A stretch of DNA of 64,000 bases from JACVRW01 sp963808775 (GCA_963808775.1 CAWEGR010000003.1:1-64000), one strand, 5' to 3'; positions 8,419 through 19,768 are shown, counted from the first letter of the stretch. Numbers and translations are program-made. Notes: a model not told the origin generated them from the letters alone.

Positions 8419-9383
8419 GCGAGCGCCTCCTCGGCCGCCTGGGCCAGGTGCACGCGCTGCACGTCGAGCGCGATGCCGCAGGCGGGGAGGTCGCGGCCGA
8501 AGCGGCCGATCAGCTCGTCGTAGCGCCCGCCGCCACCCAGCGCGAAGCCCACCGCGGGGTCGTAGACCTCGAACACGGCGCCCGTGTAGTAGCCGAGCTC
8601 GCGCACGAGCCCGAGGTCGAAGATCACGCGGTCCGCCACGCCGCGCTCAGCGAGCAGCTCGTGCAGCTCGCTGAGCTCGGCCACCACCTCCGGGGGCACG
8701 CCGTCGACGCGCTCGAGCACCTCGGGGCCGCCGCGCAGCTCCGGCAGCGCCAGCAGCGTCTCGCGCTCGGAGGCGCCGAGATCGAGCTCGGAGACGCCCA
8801 GCTCGAGCCCGACGAGGTCGCGGCGCGAGAGGCACTCGAGCAGCGGCAGATGGCGCTCCTCCGGCACGTCGAGCGAGCGCAGCAGGCGGTTGTAGACCGA
8901 TCCGTCGCCCACGCCCACGCGGTGCCGCCGCAACCCGGCGGCATCGAGCGCGGCCACCGTCTGTGCCACCACCTCCGCATCGCCCTCGGCTCCGGGCACC
9001 CCGATCAGCTCGAGGCCGCCCTGAAGGAACTCGCGCGGCTCCCCCACGCCGCGGTCGGTGGCGCGCCAGGCGCGCGAGAAGTAGCAGAAGCGCAGCGGCG
9101 GCTCGACGCCCTCGTAGCGGGTGGCCACCACGCGCGCGATCGGGATCGTCATGTCGGAGCGCAGCGCCAGCACGTCGCCCCGCTCGTCGAAGGTGCGGTA
9201 GCGCGCCCCGGCCGCGCTCGCGTCGCCGCGGCGCAGCACCTCCTCGTACTCGAGCGCGGGCGTGTGGATCTCGCCGTAGCCCGCACCCTCGAAGGTCGAG
9301 CGCATGCGCTCCGAGATCGCGCGCAGCTCGCGCATCTCATCGGGCAGCACGTCCCGCGTCCCCGGTGGGATGGGGTGCGTCAC
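8415..9383 (-). CDS. hisZ: HisZ, regulatory subunit of ATP phosphoribosyltransferase
   Basis: HisZ is a catalytically inactive relative of histidyl-tRNA synthetase that forms a hetero-octamer with short HisG. The class II synthetase motifs survive (PPGTRDVLPDE, LRSDMTIPIARVV, FCYFSRAWRA, FALGGGGRYDEL), but at 322 residues it has no anticodon-binding domain. Adjacency to short hisG with a 4-base overlap supports HisZ rather than HisS. GTG start at 9383 lies 15 bases after murA, so murA and the his genes are probably one transcript. Confidence 0.93.
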   Translation of the reverse strand: MTHPIPPGTRDVLPDEMRELRAISERMRSTFEGAGYGEIHTPALEYEEVLRRGDASAAGARYRTFDERGDVLALRSDMTIPIARVVATRYEGVEPPLRFCYFSRAWRATDRGVGEPREFLQGGLELIGVPGAEGDAEVVAQTVAALDAAGLRRHRVGVGDGSVYNRLLRSLDVPEERHLPLLECLSRRDLVGLELGVSELDLGASERETLLALPELRGGPEVLERVDGVPPEVVAELSELHELLAERGVADRVIFDLGLVRELGYYTGAVFEVYDPAVGFALGGGGRYDELIGRFGRDLPACGIALDVQRVHLAQAAEEALA

Positions 9384-9398
9384 GCGCGCCCCGCTTCT

Positions 9399-10701
9399 CT
9401 AGGCGGGCACGCGCTCGGACGCCACGCGCTCGATGCGCGCGCCGAGAGCGCGCAGGCGCTCGTCGATCCGCTCGTAACCGCGGTCGATCTGGCGGATGTT
9501 GCCGATCTCCGACGTGCCGTGGGCGCACAGCGCCGCGATGAGCATCGCCATGCCCGCGCGGATGTCCGGGCTCTCCATGCGCTCGCCGTGAAGCCGGCTC
9601 GGGCCGCTGACGACCGCGCGGTGCGGGTCGCAGACGATCACCCGAGCGCCCATGGAGACGAGCTTGTCGACGAAGAAGAGGCGGTTCTCGAACATCTTCT
9701 CGTGGATGAGGATGAGGCCCTCGGCCTGGGTTGCCATGGCGAGGGCGATGCTGGTGAGGTCGGCGGGGAAGGCGGGCCAGGGCCCGTCCTCGATCTTCGA
9801 GACGGCGTCGCCCTCGTCCGACTTCACGCGCAGGCGCTGGCCGGCGGGGACGACGACGTCGCTGCCCTCGTACTCGATCTGGCAGCCCAGCCGCTCGAAG
9901 GCGAGCCGGGTCATGCGCAGGTCGTCGTGCACGCAGTCGCGGATGCGGAGCTCGCCGCCGGTGCAGGCGGCGAGGGCGATGAACGAGCCGATCTCGATGT
10001 AGTCGGGCCCGATCGAGTAGTCGGCGCCGCCGAGCTCCTCCTGCCCGTGCACGATCATCAGGTTCGAGCCGATCCCCTCGATGCGCGCGCCCATCTGCAT
10101 CAGCATGCCGCGCGAGGTCCTGCACGTGCGGCTCGGCCGCCGCGTTGTGGATCACGGTCGACCCGGGGGTCAGGGCCGCGGCCATGAGCGCGTTCTCGGT
10201 CGCCATCACCGAGGGCTCGTCCATGAAGAAGTCGCAGGCGTGGAGGCCGTCGGGCGCCTGCAGGTGGAAGCCGGAGCGGTCCGCATCGACATCGGCGCCC
10301 AGAGCCCGGAACGCATCGAGGTGGGGATCGAGCCGGCGCCGGCCGATGACGTCGCCGCCGGGCGGCGGCATGTCGGCGCGGCCGAAGCGCGCGAGCAGCG
10401 GGCCCGCGACGAGGAACGACGCGCGGATGCGCTCGGACCACTTGCGGTCGACATCGGTGCGCGAGACGCCGTCGGCCTGCAGGGCGACCACGTTCTCGTC
10501 GCGCCACTCGACCTTCACGTCGAGCAGGCGCAGCAGCTCGACCATGGCCTCGACGTCGCGGATCCGCGGGATGTTGCGGAGCACGACCTCCTCGCTCGTC
10601 AGGAGCGACGCAGCGAGCACGGGCAGCGCGGCATTCTTGTTTCCGGCGGGGACGATGGTCCCCTCGAGGGGTGCGCCCCCCTCGATGATGAACTTCTCCA
10701 T
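9399..10701 (-). CDS. murA: MurA enolpyruvyl transferase, Asp117 type, +1 frameshift
   Basis: MurA transfers enolpyruvate from PEP to UDP-GlcNAc, the first committed step of peptidoglycan synthesis. It starts at ATG 10701 (MEKFIIEGGAPLEGTIVPAG) with the NKN motif at 21-23. The catalytic loop reads PPGGDVIGRRRLDPHL: the Cys attacked by fosfomycin is Asp117, as in mycobacteria. The frame runs to HVQDLAR near 10110, then needs one base removed (10108/10109) to continue as MLMQMGARIEGIGSNLMIVH to the stop at 9399, for about 433 residues. Both halves are well conserved and the gene should be essential, so the frameshift is probably a sequence error. Confidence 0.93.
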
Positions 10702-10791
10702 GCGGGGATCCGTCCGGGGAAAGAGAGGAGCAAGGGTACCGAAGGCCATCTCACCCGATTTCGGGGCAGCGGGCGGATACCCTGCCGCGTC

Positions 10792-11367
10792 ATGGCCGCA
10801 CCGACCCGTGACGACGCCTGGGAGCTCGTCTGCGAGTGGACCGAGTCCGACTCGCTTCGCAAGCACATGCTGGGAGTGGAGGCGGCGATGGTCGCCTACG
10901 CGCGCAAGTGGGACGAGGACGAGGAGCTCTGGGCCGCGACCGGCCTGCTCCACGACCTCGACTACGAGCGCTATCCGGACCTCGGCACGGGCCACCCGCG
11001 CAAGGCGCTCGAGCTGTTCGAGTCGCTCGACTACCCGCAGGAGCTGATCGACGCCGTGGCGGGCCACGCGACCTTCCTCGGCGTTCCGCGCGAGACGCGC
11101 ATGGCCAAGACGCTCTACGCGGTCGACGAGCTGTCCGGCTTCGTGTCCGCGTGCGCCTACGTGCGCCCGGACGGCATCCACGGGATGACGCCGAAGTCCG
11201 TCAAGAAGAAGCTGAAGCAGCCGAGCTTCGCGGCCGGCGTCAATCGCGACGAGGTGCGGGAGGGCGCGGAGGAGCTCGGCGTCGACTTCGACGAGCACGT
11301 CGCCTTCGTGATCGCGGCGATGGAGGAGCGGGCGGACGTGCTCGGCCTCGGCCCGCGCGAGGGCTAG
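10792..11367 (+). CDS. HD/HDIG-domain phosphohydrolase-like protein
   Basis: This 191-residue protein has an HD-superfamily metal site: His25 in LRKHMLGVE, His54-Asp55 in GLLHDLDYE, His in AVAGHATFLG and Asp in LYAVDELSGF. This HDIG group is widespread in bacteria and usually unassigned; the true substrate is not known. The ATG at 10792 follows the divergent murA start (10701) by about 90 bases, so a promoter for each probably lies in 10702-10791. The stop overlaps the convergent ATPase gene by 4 bases. Confidence 0.85.
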   Translation: MAAPTRDDAWELVCEWTESDSLRKHMLGVEAAMVAYARKWDEDEELWAATGLLHDLDYERYPDLGTGHPRKALELFESLDYPQELIDAVAGHATFLGVPRETRMAKTLYAVDELSGFVSACAYVRPDGIHGMTPKSVKKKLKQPSFAAGVNRDEVREGAEELGVDFDEHVAFVIAAMEERADVLGLGPREG

Positions 11368-12392
11368 CCGGCCGCCCGCGCGAGCCCGTCGAGCGCGTAT
11401 GGCACCACGCGCTCGACCCCGCGGCGCAGCCGCGCGAAGTAGGCGGAGCGGCTCAGGTTGAGCGCCTCCGCGGTCGCCTCGTGGCTCGCGCGGCGCTCGA
11501 TGTAGGCGGCCTCGACGGTCCTCCTGAGCTCGCGCTCCGGGCCCGAGGATCCGAAGCCGCGCGCGATCGCCTCGCGCAGCAGCGCGCGCACGCCCTCGGC
11601 GCGCCCGGCCTCGCCCGCGCCCCTGGCGAGCGGGCTGCGTGCCAGCGCGTCCGGCTCGTGCCAGGCGCGCAGCGCCTCGCGCACGGCCTCGGCCCCAGCG
11701 TCCTCTCCGCTCGCGCTCTCCGGCAGCGGTGCGAGCCCCATGAGCGCCGCGCCGAGCCCCGCCTCGGCATCGGGGCCCGCGGAGACCCGCCGCTCGAGCG
11801 CCCGCCGCAGCCCGCGCGGGTCGCCACACACGAGCGCGAGCGGAGAGCCCTGCGCCCATGCCACGAGCTCGTCCCGGCGCGCCGCGCCGGCCACCCCCCG
11901 GGCCGCGAGCAGCTCGCGGGCCTCGGCGTTCGAGAGCGGCCCGAGCCGCATCCTCAGCGCGGTCTGCCGCAGGACCCCGGACGGGAGCTCCGTGCCTGCC
12001 GCGACGGTGAGGTCCGCGGCTCCGTCGAGCGCCCCGAGCAGCTCGGCCGTCGCGAGCTCGGCGTGGTCGAGCACGAGCAGCCGCCTGCGCCTGCCGGGCC
12101 TCCCCGCCGGCCGCGGCCGCGGCGGCGGGTCCGCCGCGTCGAGGAGCGTCACGTGGACCCCGCGCGCGGCCGCGCGTCGCGCGAGCTCGCGCACCAGGGC
12201 GCTCTTCCCGATTCCGGAGGGTCCGCTGAGGGCGACGCTCCGGGCGGGGCCGGGGGCGTCGAGGGCCGCCTCGAGCCGCTCGAGCTCGGCGCTCCGCCCG
12301 CGGAACAGAGCGGCGTCGCGGCGCGCGGCGCGCCCCGCCAGGCTCGGAGGTGCCGTGCTCGATGCTCGCGCGGTGGCCATCTGCCCGGCCAA
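11364..12392 (-). CDS. Predicted AAA/STAND-like ATPase with C-terminal HTH-like segment
   Basis: A 342-residue protein with an ATPase domain. FRGRSAELERLEAAL leads into the Walker A loop LSGPSGIGKSALVREL near residues 55-70, and the Walker B candidate is RLLVLDHAE. The middle is alanine- and arginine-rich without a recognised family. The C-terminal segment SHEATAEALNLSRSAYFARL looks like a helix-turn-helix, which suggests an ATP-dependent transcription regulator of the large LuxR/AAA_16 kind, but much shorter. The target is unknown. It is divergent from the dehydrogenase at 12437, with only 44 bases between, so that gene is a natural candidate. Start could also be ATG 12380. Confidence 0.65.
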   Translation of the reverse strand: MAGQMATARASSTAPPSLAGRAARRDAALFRGRSAELERLEAALDAPGPARSVALSGPSGIGKSALVRELARRAAARGVHVTLLDAADPPPRPRPAGRPGRRRRLLVLDHAELATAELLGALDGAADLTVAAGTELPSGVLRQTALRMRLGPLSNAEARELLAARGVAGAARRDELVAWAQGSPLALVCGDPRGLRRALERRVSAGPDAEAGLGAALMGLAPLPESASGEDAGAEAVREALRAWHEPDALARSPLARGAGEAGRAEGVRALLREAIARGFGSSGPERELRRTVEAAYIERRASHEATAEALNLSRSAYFARLRRGVERVVPYALDGLARAAG

Positions 12393-12436
12393 CCGGCGCA
12401 GCCGGGAGGAATTACGCCGCGCTAGATTCCCCGGCC

Positions 12437-13525
12437 ATGCCCGACGGGCTGCGCATCATCGTCCTCGAGGGCGACGAGACCGGCCAGGAGCTGCTCGAGC
12501 AGAGCCTGCGGGTGCTCGATCCGCGGGTGACCAAGGTCCCGGTCGAGTTCGAGCACTACGACCTGTCGCTCGAGAACCGCCGCCGCACCGGCAATGACGT
12601 CGTGGGCACCGCGGCCGAGGCCATGCGCGAGGCGCGCTTCGGCCTGAAGGCGGCGACCGTGACCCCGGAGGGCGCCGACGACGTGGGCAGCCCGAACCGC
12701 ATCCTGCGCGAGGCGATCGACGGCAAGGTGATCATCCGCACCGGCCGGCGCATCCCCGGCGTGACCCCGGTGGCGGGCGTGCACTATCCGATCGCCGTCG
12801 TTCGCATGGCGGTCGGCGACGCCTACGGGGCGAAGCAGTGGCGCGAGGAGGAGGACGGCGACGAGGTCGCCTATCGCACCGAGCGCATCACGCGCAGCGT
12901 TTGCCGAGCGGTTTCCGAGTACTCCTTCCGGACCGCGAGCCGGATCCACGGGCGCGTCTACGGGGGACCGAAGTGGACCGTCAGCCCGGTCTACGAGGGC
13001 ATGCTGAAGGAGGAGATGGACGCGGCGGCCGAGCGCCATCCCGAGGTCCCCTACAGCCCCGTGCTGATCGACGCCACCTACGCCGGGCTGATCTCGGGCG
13101 CGGCCGACGCCCCGCTCGTCATCCCCGCCCTCAACCGCGACGGCGACTGCCTCTCGGATCTCGTGATGCCGATGTTCGGCTCGATCGCGGGCGCCGAGTC
13201 GGTGCTGCTCGCCTTCGACGAGAGCTTCGAGACCAGCGCCGTGATGGCCGAGGCCCCGCACGGGACCGCCCCCGCGCTGCTCGGCAAGGACATCGCGAAC
13301 CCGATGGCGATGATCCTCGCCACCGCGGCGATCCTCCACTACGCCTCCGAGGCCGGCCACGAGGGCGCGGACACCGCCTCGCGCGCGATCTACGAGTCGG
13401 TGCTCGAGGCGGTGGCCACGGGTGTGCGCACGCCCGACCTCGCCGGCCATGCGGGCACGACCGAGTTCACCGACGAGGTGATCGGGCGCGTGCGCACCAA
13501 GATCGACATCTGGGCCTCGCTCTAG
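12437..13525 (+). CDS. Isocitrate/isopropylmalate dehydrogenase family protein
   Basis: A 362-residue beta-decarboxylating dehydrogenase relative, distinct from the leuB at 34720. Family features visible are the N-terminal nucleotide-domain start IIVLEGDETGQELLEQ, the metal-binding block NRDGDCLSDLVMPMFGSIAG and the cofactor loop APHGTAPALLGKDIANPMAM. The usual catalytic-Lys motif (H-K-x-N) is altered to GGPKWTVSPVYEG, so substrate is uncertain; isocitrate is plausible but not shown. It begins 44 bases from the divergent ATPase/HTH gene. Its stop overlaps the end of the DUF389 gene. Confidence 0.85.
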   Translation: MPDGLRIIVLEGDETGQELLEQSLRVLDPRVTKVPVEFEHYDLSLENRRRTGNDVVGTAAEAMREARFGLKAATVTPEGADDVGSPNRILREAIDGKVIIRTGRRIPGVTPVAGVHYPIAVVRMAVGDAYGAKQWREEEDGDEVAYRTERITRSVCRAVSEYSFRTASRIHGRVYGGPKWTVSPVYEGMLKEEMDAAAERHPEVPYSPVLIDATYAGLISGAADAPLVIPALNRDGDCLSDLVMPMFGSIAGAESVLLAFDESFETSAVMAEAPHGTAPALLGKDIANPMAMILATAAILHYASEAGHEGADTASRAIYESVLEAVATGVRTPDLAGHAGTTEFTDEVIGRVRTKIDIWASL

Positions 13526-14530
13526 CGCCGCTTGCGCGGCTCCGCCCGCGCGCTCCGGCCGAGCGGCAGCCCCGCGGCCTGCCGGCGCGGATCCTGCAGG
13601 TGCTTTCGCCTTCTGGACACGTAGTAGCGGCGCTGCGCGAAGAGCGTGACGACGCCCGCCAAGCACGATTCCGAACAGGTTGATGGCGAGCTGGCCGGCG
13701 GCCCCGCCCGCGGTCTCCCAGTCCCCGTACCCCACCGCCAGGCCGATGTTCGACGCCGCGGGGATCGTCGTCACGGACACGAGCACGCCGATCAGCGCTC
13801 CCGACTTCGCCGAGGTGAGCGACAGCACGCCCGCCTCGCCCGCCACGACCGCCACGAAGAGGCTCAGTGCGTCGGGATGGGAGATGAAGTCGGTGAAGGG
13901 GTGCGTCTGGACCTCGTAGTCGGCGAAGGCGTCGAGCCCGATCCCGCGCGCCACCAGCGTGGTGGCGAGCGCGCCGAGCATGCCGAGCGGGAAGCCGACG
14001 GCGAGCGCCGTCAGCGAGCGTCGCGCCAGCCGTGGCCGGCGCTCGACGAGCGCGACGCTCAGCGCGGCGAGCGGGCCGAACTCGGGACCCACGACCATGG
14101 CCCCCACGATCAGGATCGGCGAGTCGAGCACGATCCCGATCGCCGCGATCTGCATCGCGGCGATCATGAACAGGACGAACGAGAACGACAGCTCCGTCTC
14201 CTCGTTCGTGCGCGCCTCGATCTCCTCCCAGACGACGGCATCCGACGGCAGGCCCTCCGCCGCCTTCTCGGCCTCGTCGGCGGCGTCCGAGATCGCGGTG
14301 TCGATGTGCTCGACCGCGATCGAGCCCACCCTCGGGATCTCGAGCTCCTTCAGGTCGGCGAGGATCAGGCTGGCGTCCTCACGCGCGATGTCGCACAGGA
14401 TCACGTCGCCCTTCGGCTTCTTCGCGGCCGCGTGCAGGTGAACCACGTTGATGACGGCCGGCGAGCTGCACAGCAGCTCGAGGGCGCGGTGCGCCACATC
14501 CTCCGGCGCCACGATGCGGAGGTGGATCAT
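13522..14530 (-). CDS. DUF389 family membrane protein, +1 frameshift near C-terminus
   Basis: Begins MIHLRIVAPEDVAHRALELL, a small ACT-like soluble domain of about 90 residues, then a DUF389 membrane domain with roughly five or six helices (LSFSFVLFMIAAMQIAAIGI, ILIVGAMVVGPEFGPLAALS, LTALAVGFPLGMLGALATTL, LFVAVVAGEAGVLSLTSAKS, GQLAINLFGIVLGG). Function of the family is unknown; transport is guessed. After IVLGG an extra base at 13655-13657 breaks the frame. Without it the protein continues VVTLFAQRRYYVSRRRKHLQ and ends basic at 13522. The frame upstream is open into the thioesterase gene, so the two read as one fusion protein; see the separate finding. Confidence 0.85.
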
Positions 14531-14947
14531 CCGCGCCGCCTCGTAGCGCGCCAGCCCCGCGCGCGCATGCTCCGGGATCTCGCGCTTCGCGAGCGTTCGC
14601 GAGTCGACGAACACGTGGCGCAGCTCCCCCTCGACGATGCGCTCGCCGTCGCTGCCGCGCACGACCTCGATCGTCGTGTCGGTGGAGGTCGAGCCGAGGC
14701 GCGTGACCCGGCACTCGAACACGAGCTCGTCGTCGAAGCGCGCCGGGGCGCTGTAGCGGATCGTGGTCTCCGCGACCATCGCGTCCATGCCGTCCGCGTT
14801 CAGTCCGTCGTAGCCGCCGATGGCCTCTCGCCAGAACTCCGTCATCGCCACGTCGAAGAGGATGAGGTAGTTCGCGTAGAAGACGACGCCCTGCGGGTCG
14901 CACTCGTTGAAGCGGACGCGGAGGCGGTGGCGGAACGGCTCCGGCAC
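14527..14947 (-). CDS. Hotdog-fold acyl-CoA thioesterase, 4HBT type
   Basis: About 139 residues of a 4-hydroxybenzoyl-CoA thioesterase-like hotdog domain. RVRFNECDPQGVVFYANYL holds the active-site Asp of the 4HBT/YbgC group, followed by YDGLNADGMDAMVAETTIRY and the strand VFECRVTRLGSTSTDTTIEV. GTG start at 14947. As given there is no stop: the frame runs on into DUF389 through EAARMIHLR. If one G at 14531/14532 is removed, a TGA appears overlapping the DUF389 ATG, the ATGA arrangement typical of this genome. Substrate unknown; since the window lacks a DHNA-CoA thioesterase for menaquinone, that is one speculative role. Confidence 0.82.
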
Positions 14948-15054
14948 GACGCCAGCCTACAGCGCGCCCCTGGAGCGCCTGCGCGCGGGCCGTGCACGAA
15001 AAGTTGCAGGAAATCGGGGCTTCCGTCCGAGCCCCGCCGTACCTTCACGAACGC

Positions 15055-15417
15055 ATGTTCCCCCGCTTCAGAGAGCAGATCGGCACGGCGCTCGACCTCA
15101 TCGTCGAGTTCTCCACGCTCGGCGAATATCGCCTGGGTGCGGGGTCCGCACCCGGAGCCACGGGCGCCCCCGCCGGAACCTCTGAAGCCGCTTCGCGGCT
15201 GGGAGGCCTCCCCCACGTCCGACTCGGGCTGCCGGCATTGCCGGCACCCGCGCGGGCCTGGGCGGAGGACGCCGCGGACCGCCAGACCGTCGCGGGCGGG
15301 GCGGCCGGCTGCGAGCCGGCCGCGACCCCCGCGGCCAGGCGGCCCTCCACGGTCAGGCCGGCACGCGTGCGGCGGCCGGCCCCAGCGGCCGCGGAACAGC
15401 TCTGCCTCGCGGTCTGA
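15055..15417 (+). CDS. Hypothetical small ORF, doubtful
   Basis: Open frame starting ATG 15055 (MFPRFREQIGTALDLIVEFS) and running 120 residues; a GTG at 14992 would add 21. The first 30 residues look protein-like, with an amphipathic helix and LGEYRLG. From about residue 40 the translation is alanine/proline/arginine low-complexity sequence encoded across three perfect hairpins, which is typical of spurious frames in GC-rich DNA. A real short protein whose true end is disturbed is possible. I recognise no family. Confidence 0.25.
   Translation: MFPRFREQIGTALDLIVEFSTLGEYRLGAGSAPGATGAPAGTSEAASRLGGLPHVRLGLPALPAPARAWAEDAADRQTVAGGAAGCEPAATPAARRPSTVRPARVRRPAPAAAEQLCLAV
15301..15323 (+). repeat. 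Hairpin element copy 1 (stem GCGGCCGGC)
   Basis: Perfect inverted repeat GCGGCCGGC-TGCGA-GCCGGCCGC in the non-coding gap. The 9-base stem is identical to those at 32197-32217 and 50746-50766; only the loop differs. It may be a REP-like repeat or a terminator for the minus-strand HD gene. Confidence 0.5.
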
Positions 15418-15424
15418 GCGGCGC

Positions 15425-15976
15425 TCAGAGCATCTCGCGCAGCCACTCGACCGGCGCGGGGTTCTTTCCCTCGGTCGAGCCGTCGAGCTCGACGAAGCGC
15501 GCGAACAGCTCCCTGTCGGCGACGCGCCGCCTGACCACCTCGAGCCCACGCCGCGTCTCCCACGGAGCGAGCCGGCGCCGGCGCCACAGGTAGTAGGGGC
15601 GGTCGTGCAGCTCGATCGTGACGAGCAGGCGCTCGTCGTCCGTGAAGCGCTCGGCGAAGCGGCGCGCGCGCATCGCGTGGTGGTTCTCCCCGCGCCTCAG
15701 CATCCACGGGCTCACCGCGTACTTGAACGAGTCGTGGACGAGCGCGACGAACCGCAGGTCGCGACGGCGCGGTTCGGGCTCGCCCCAGCGCTCGAGCGTG
15801 TCGAGCAGGTCCGCGACATGCGCGCCCACCCGGCCCTCGGGGTGCGAGCGCCGCGGCTCGCCCCACGCGAGGCCGGCGAGCAGCTCGGGCTGCGCGCTCA
15901 CGGTTCGCTCGAGCTCCGTCTCCGGCCGGAAGCCCGGGATCAGCGCCTCGGCGCTCTCCGTTCCGGGCAACGGCAC
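15425..15976 (-). CDS. HD-superfamily protein of unknown function
   Basis: A 183-residue protein from GTG 15976 (VPLPGTESAEALIPGF). Metal-site candidates are His in GRVGAHVADLLDTL, His-Asp in FVALVHDSFKYAV, His-His in GENHHAMRARRFAERF and His-Asp in TIELHDRPYYLWRRRR, in HD-superfamily order. The C-terminal third is rich in Arg and Trp. Substrate unknown. The next gene upstream (15985-16392) stops 8 bases before this start, so the two are probably cotranscribed. Longer N-terminal extensions are possible but read through low-complexity arginine-rich sequence. Confidence 0.72.
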   Translation of the reverse strand: MPLPGTESAEALIPGFRPETELERTVSAQPELLAGLAWGEPRRSHPEGRVGAHVADLLDTLERWGEPEPRRRDLRFVALVHDSFKYAVSPWMLRRGENHHAMRARRFAERFTDDERLLVTIELHDRPYYLWRRRRLAPWETRRGLEVVRRRVADRELFARFVELDGSTEGKNPAPVEWLREML

Positions 15977-15984
15977 GGCGGCGC

Positions 15985-16392
15985 CTACTCGACCGACTCG
16001 GCGCCCCAGTGATCGCCCGCGCGCCCGAGGATGACGCGCACCTCCTTGCCGCCGTCGCCCATGGCGACGAAGTGCGCGCGGTCCTCCTCCACGCCGGGGC
16101 GATCGTCGACGAGCACCAGGTGCAGCTGCGAGTACGTCCAGCCCGGGTGGCTCTCCTCGAGCGCGCGACGCGCGGCCTGCTCCATCACCTCGCGGTGCCA
16201 CCCGCGGTCGCTCGCGCGCGCCTGTTCGAGCGCCGAGTCGGCCGCGGCCACGTGCTCGGCGTATGAGCCGCGCTGACTGCGGTTGCGCGCCCGCACGCCG
16301 AGGAAGCCGAGCAGCAGGGCCGTGTCGACGACGACGAACGCGACGATCAGGACGATCGCGAGCGTGGAGATGGCAATCGGGGGCGTGAACAT
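15985..16392 (-). CDS. Hypothetical membrane-anchored protein
   Basis: 135 residues from ATG 16392. One N-terminal membrane segment, about residues 5-30 (IAISTLAIVLIVAFVVVDTA), is followed by a basic stretch RARNRSQRGSY and a soluble domain of about 95 residues (EEDRAHFVAMGDGGKEVRVI). The soluble part is probably cytoplasmic by the positive-inside rule. I do not recognise the family. It lies just downstream of the rRNA operon terminator on the same strand and upstream of the HD gene. Confidence 0.65.
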   Translation of the reverse strand: MFTPPIAISTLAIVLIVAFVVVDTALLLGFLGVRARNRSQRGSYAEHVAAADSALEQARASDRGWHREVMEQAARRALEESHPGWTYSQLHLVLVDDRPGVEEDRAHFVAMGDGGKEVRVILGRAGDHWGAESVE

Positions 16393-16419
16393 GCGGCGCG
16401 GGAGTCTATGCAAGAACTA

Positions 16420-16443
16420 AGGGCCGCCCTCGAGGGCGGCCCT
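16420..16443 (-). terminator. rRNA operon terminator hairpin
   Basis: A perfect 24-base palindrome, AGGGCCGCCCTCGAGGGCGGCCCT, begins about 8 bases beyond the 5S gene. As RNA it folds to a GC-rich stem of about 10 pairs with a TCGA loop. On the transcribed (minus) strand it is followed by TTAGTTCTTG, a weak T-rich tract. Position and stem strength suit intrinsic termination of the rRNA transcript. Confidence 0.8.
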
Positions 16444-16450
16444 AGTGAAG

Positions 16451-16566
16451 AACGGCGGCGACCTACTCTCCCAGGGCCTTGCGGCCCAAGTACCATCGGC
16501 GCTGAGGGGCTTAACTGCTCTGTTCGGAATGGGAAGAGGTGTGGCCCCCTCGCTATCACCACCGAA
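16451..16566 (-). rRNA. rrf: 5S ribosomal RNA
   Basis: The reverse strand reads TCGGTGGTGATAGCGAGGGG, CACACCTCTTCCCATTCCGA and AACAGAGCAGTTAAGCCCCT in order, then AGCGCCGATGGTACTTGGGC, the standard 5S core. The terminal helix pairs CGGTGG with the CGCCGCCG near 16455. Ends are estimated from that helix to within a few bases. It is the last gene of the 16S-23S-5S operon. Confidence 0.95.
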
Positions 16567-16610
16567 ATCTGGCGAGACCACGGGTTCGGCGCCCGTCCGC
16601 CCCGCCGGAG

Positions 16611-16636
16611 CTTGAAAACTGCACGGTTGGTCAAAC
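16611..16636 (-). repeat. 23S processing stem, 3' arm
   Basis: The plus-strand sequence CTTGAAAACTGCACGGTTGG, continued by TCAAAC, is nearly the exact reverse complement of 19744-19768. Together the arms flank the 23S gene and would form a stem of about 24 pairs in the precursor, the expected RNase III processing stem. It lies in the 23S-5S spacer. Confidence 0.8.
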
Positions 16637-16682
16637 CTGCCTGCGCCGAAGCGCCGGCAGGCCATCGGAAGATCAAAAATAT

Positions 16683-19677
<2,995 letters not shown>

Positions 19678-19743
19678 TGATCGTTGATGGCCGGCTCGAC
19701 GCTTGCGCGTCCGCCGGCATACAACGGTGATCTTCCGTTGTTT

Positions 19744-19768
19744 GTTGACCAACTGTGCAGTTTTCAAG
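19744..19768 (-). repeat. 23S processing stem, 5' arm
   Basis: GTTGACCAACTGTGCAGTTT, continued by TCAAG on the plus strand. It is complementary to 16611-16636 across the 23S gene, with one mismatch near the middle and one base of register difference at the end. Confidence 0.8.

Larger units (their letters stand above)
14948..15424 (+). other. Hairpin-rich region with no convincing gene
   Basis: This 477-base gap lies upstream of the thioesterase and downstream of the HD gene at 15425. It contains three perfect hairpins: 15186-15200 (AGCCGCTTCGCGGCT), 15231-15245 (GCCGGCATTGCCGGC) and 15301-15323. They could end the transcript arriving from 15425 or belong to a dispersed repeat. One open frame on the plus strand is listed separately with low confidence. 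Otherwise I see nothing that looks coding. Confidence 0.5.

Noticed and set aside
9337..11859. Very long minus-strand frame through murA and beyond
   Set aside because: Only the MEKFIIEGG... segment matches a protein; the rest is arginine-rich shadow sequence of neighbouring genes.
12422..13521. Minus-strand continuation of the DUF389 frame across the dehydrogenase gene
   Set aside because: The downstream part is low-complexity antisense translation of a well conserved plus-strand enzyme. The true DUF389 end is recovered by removing one base.
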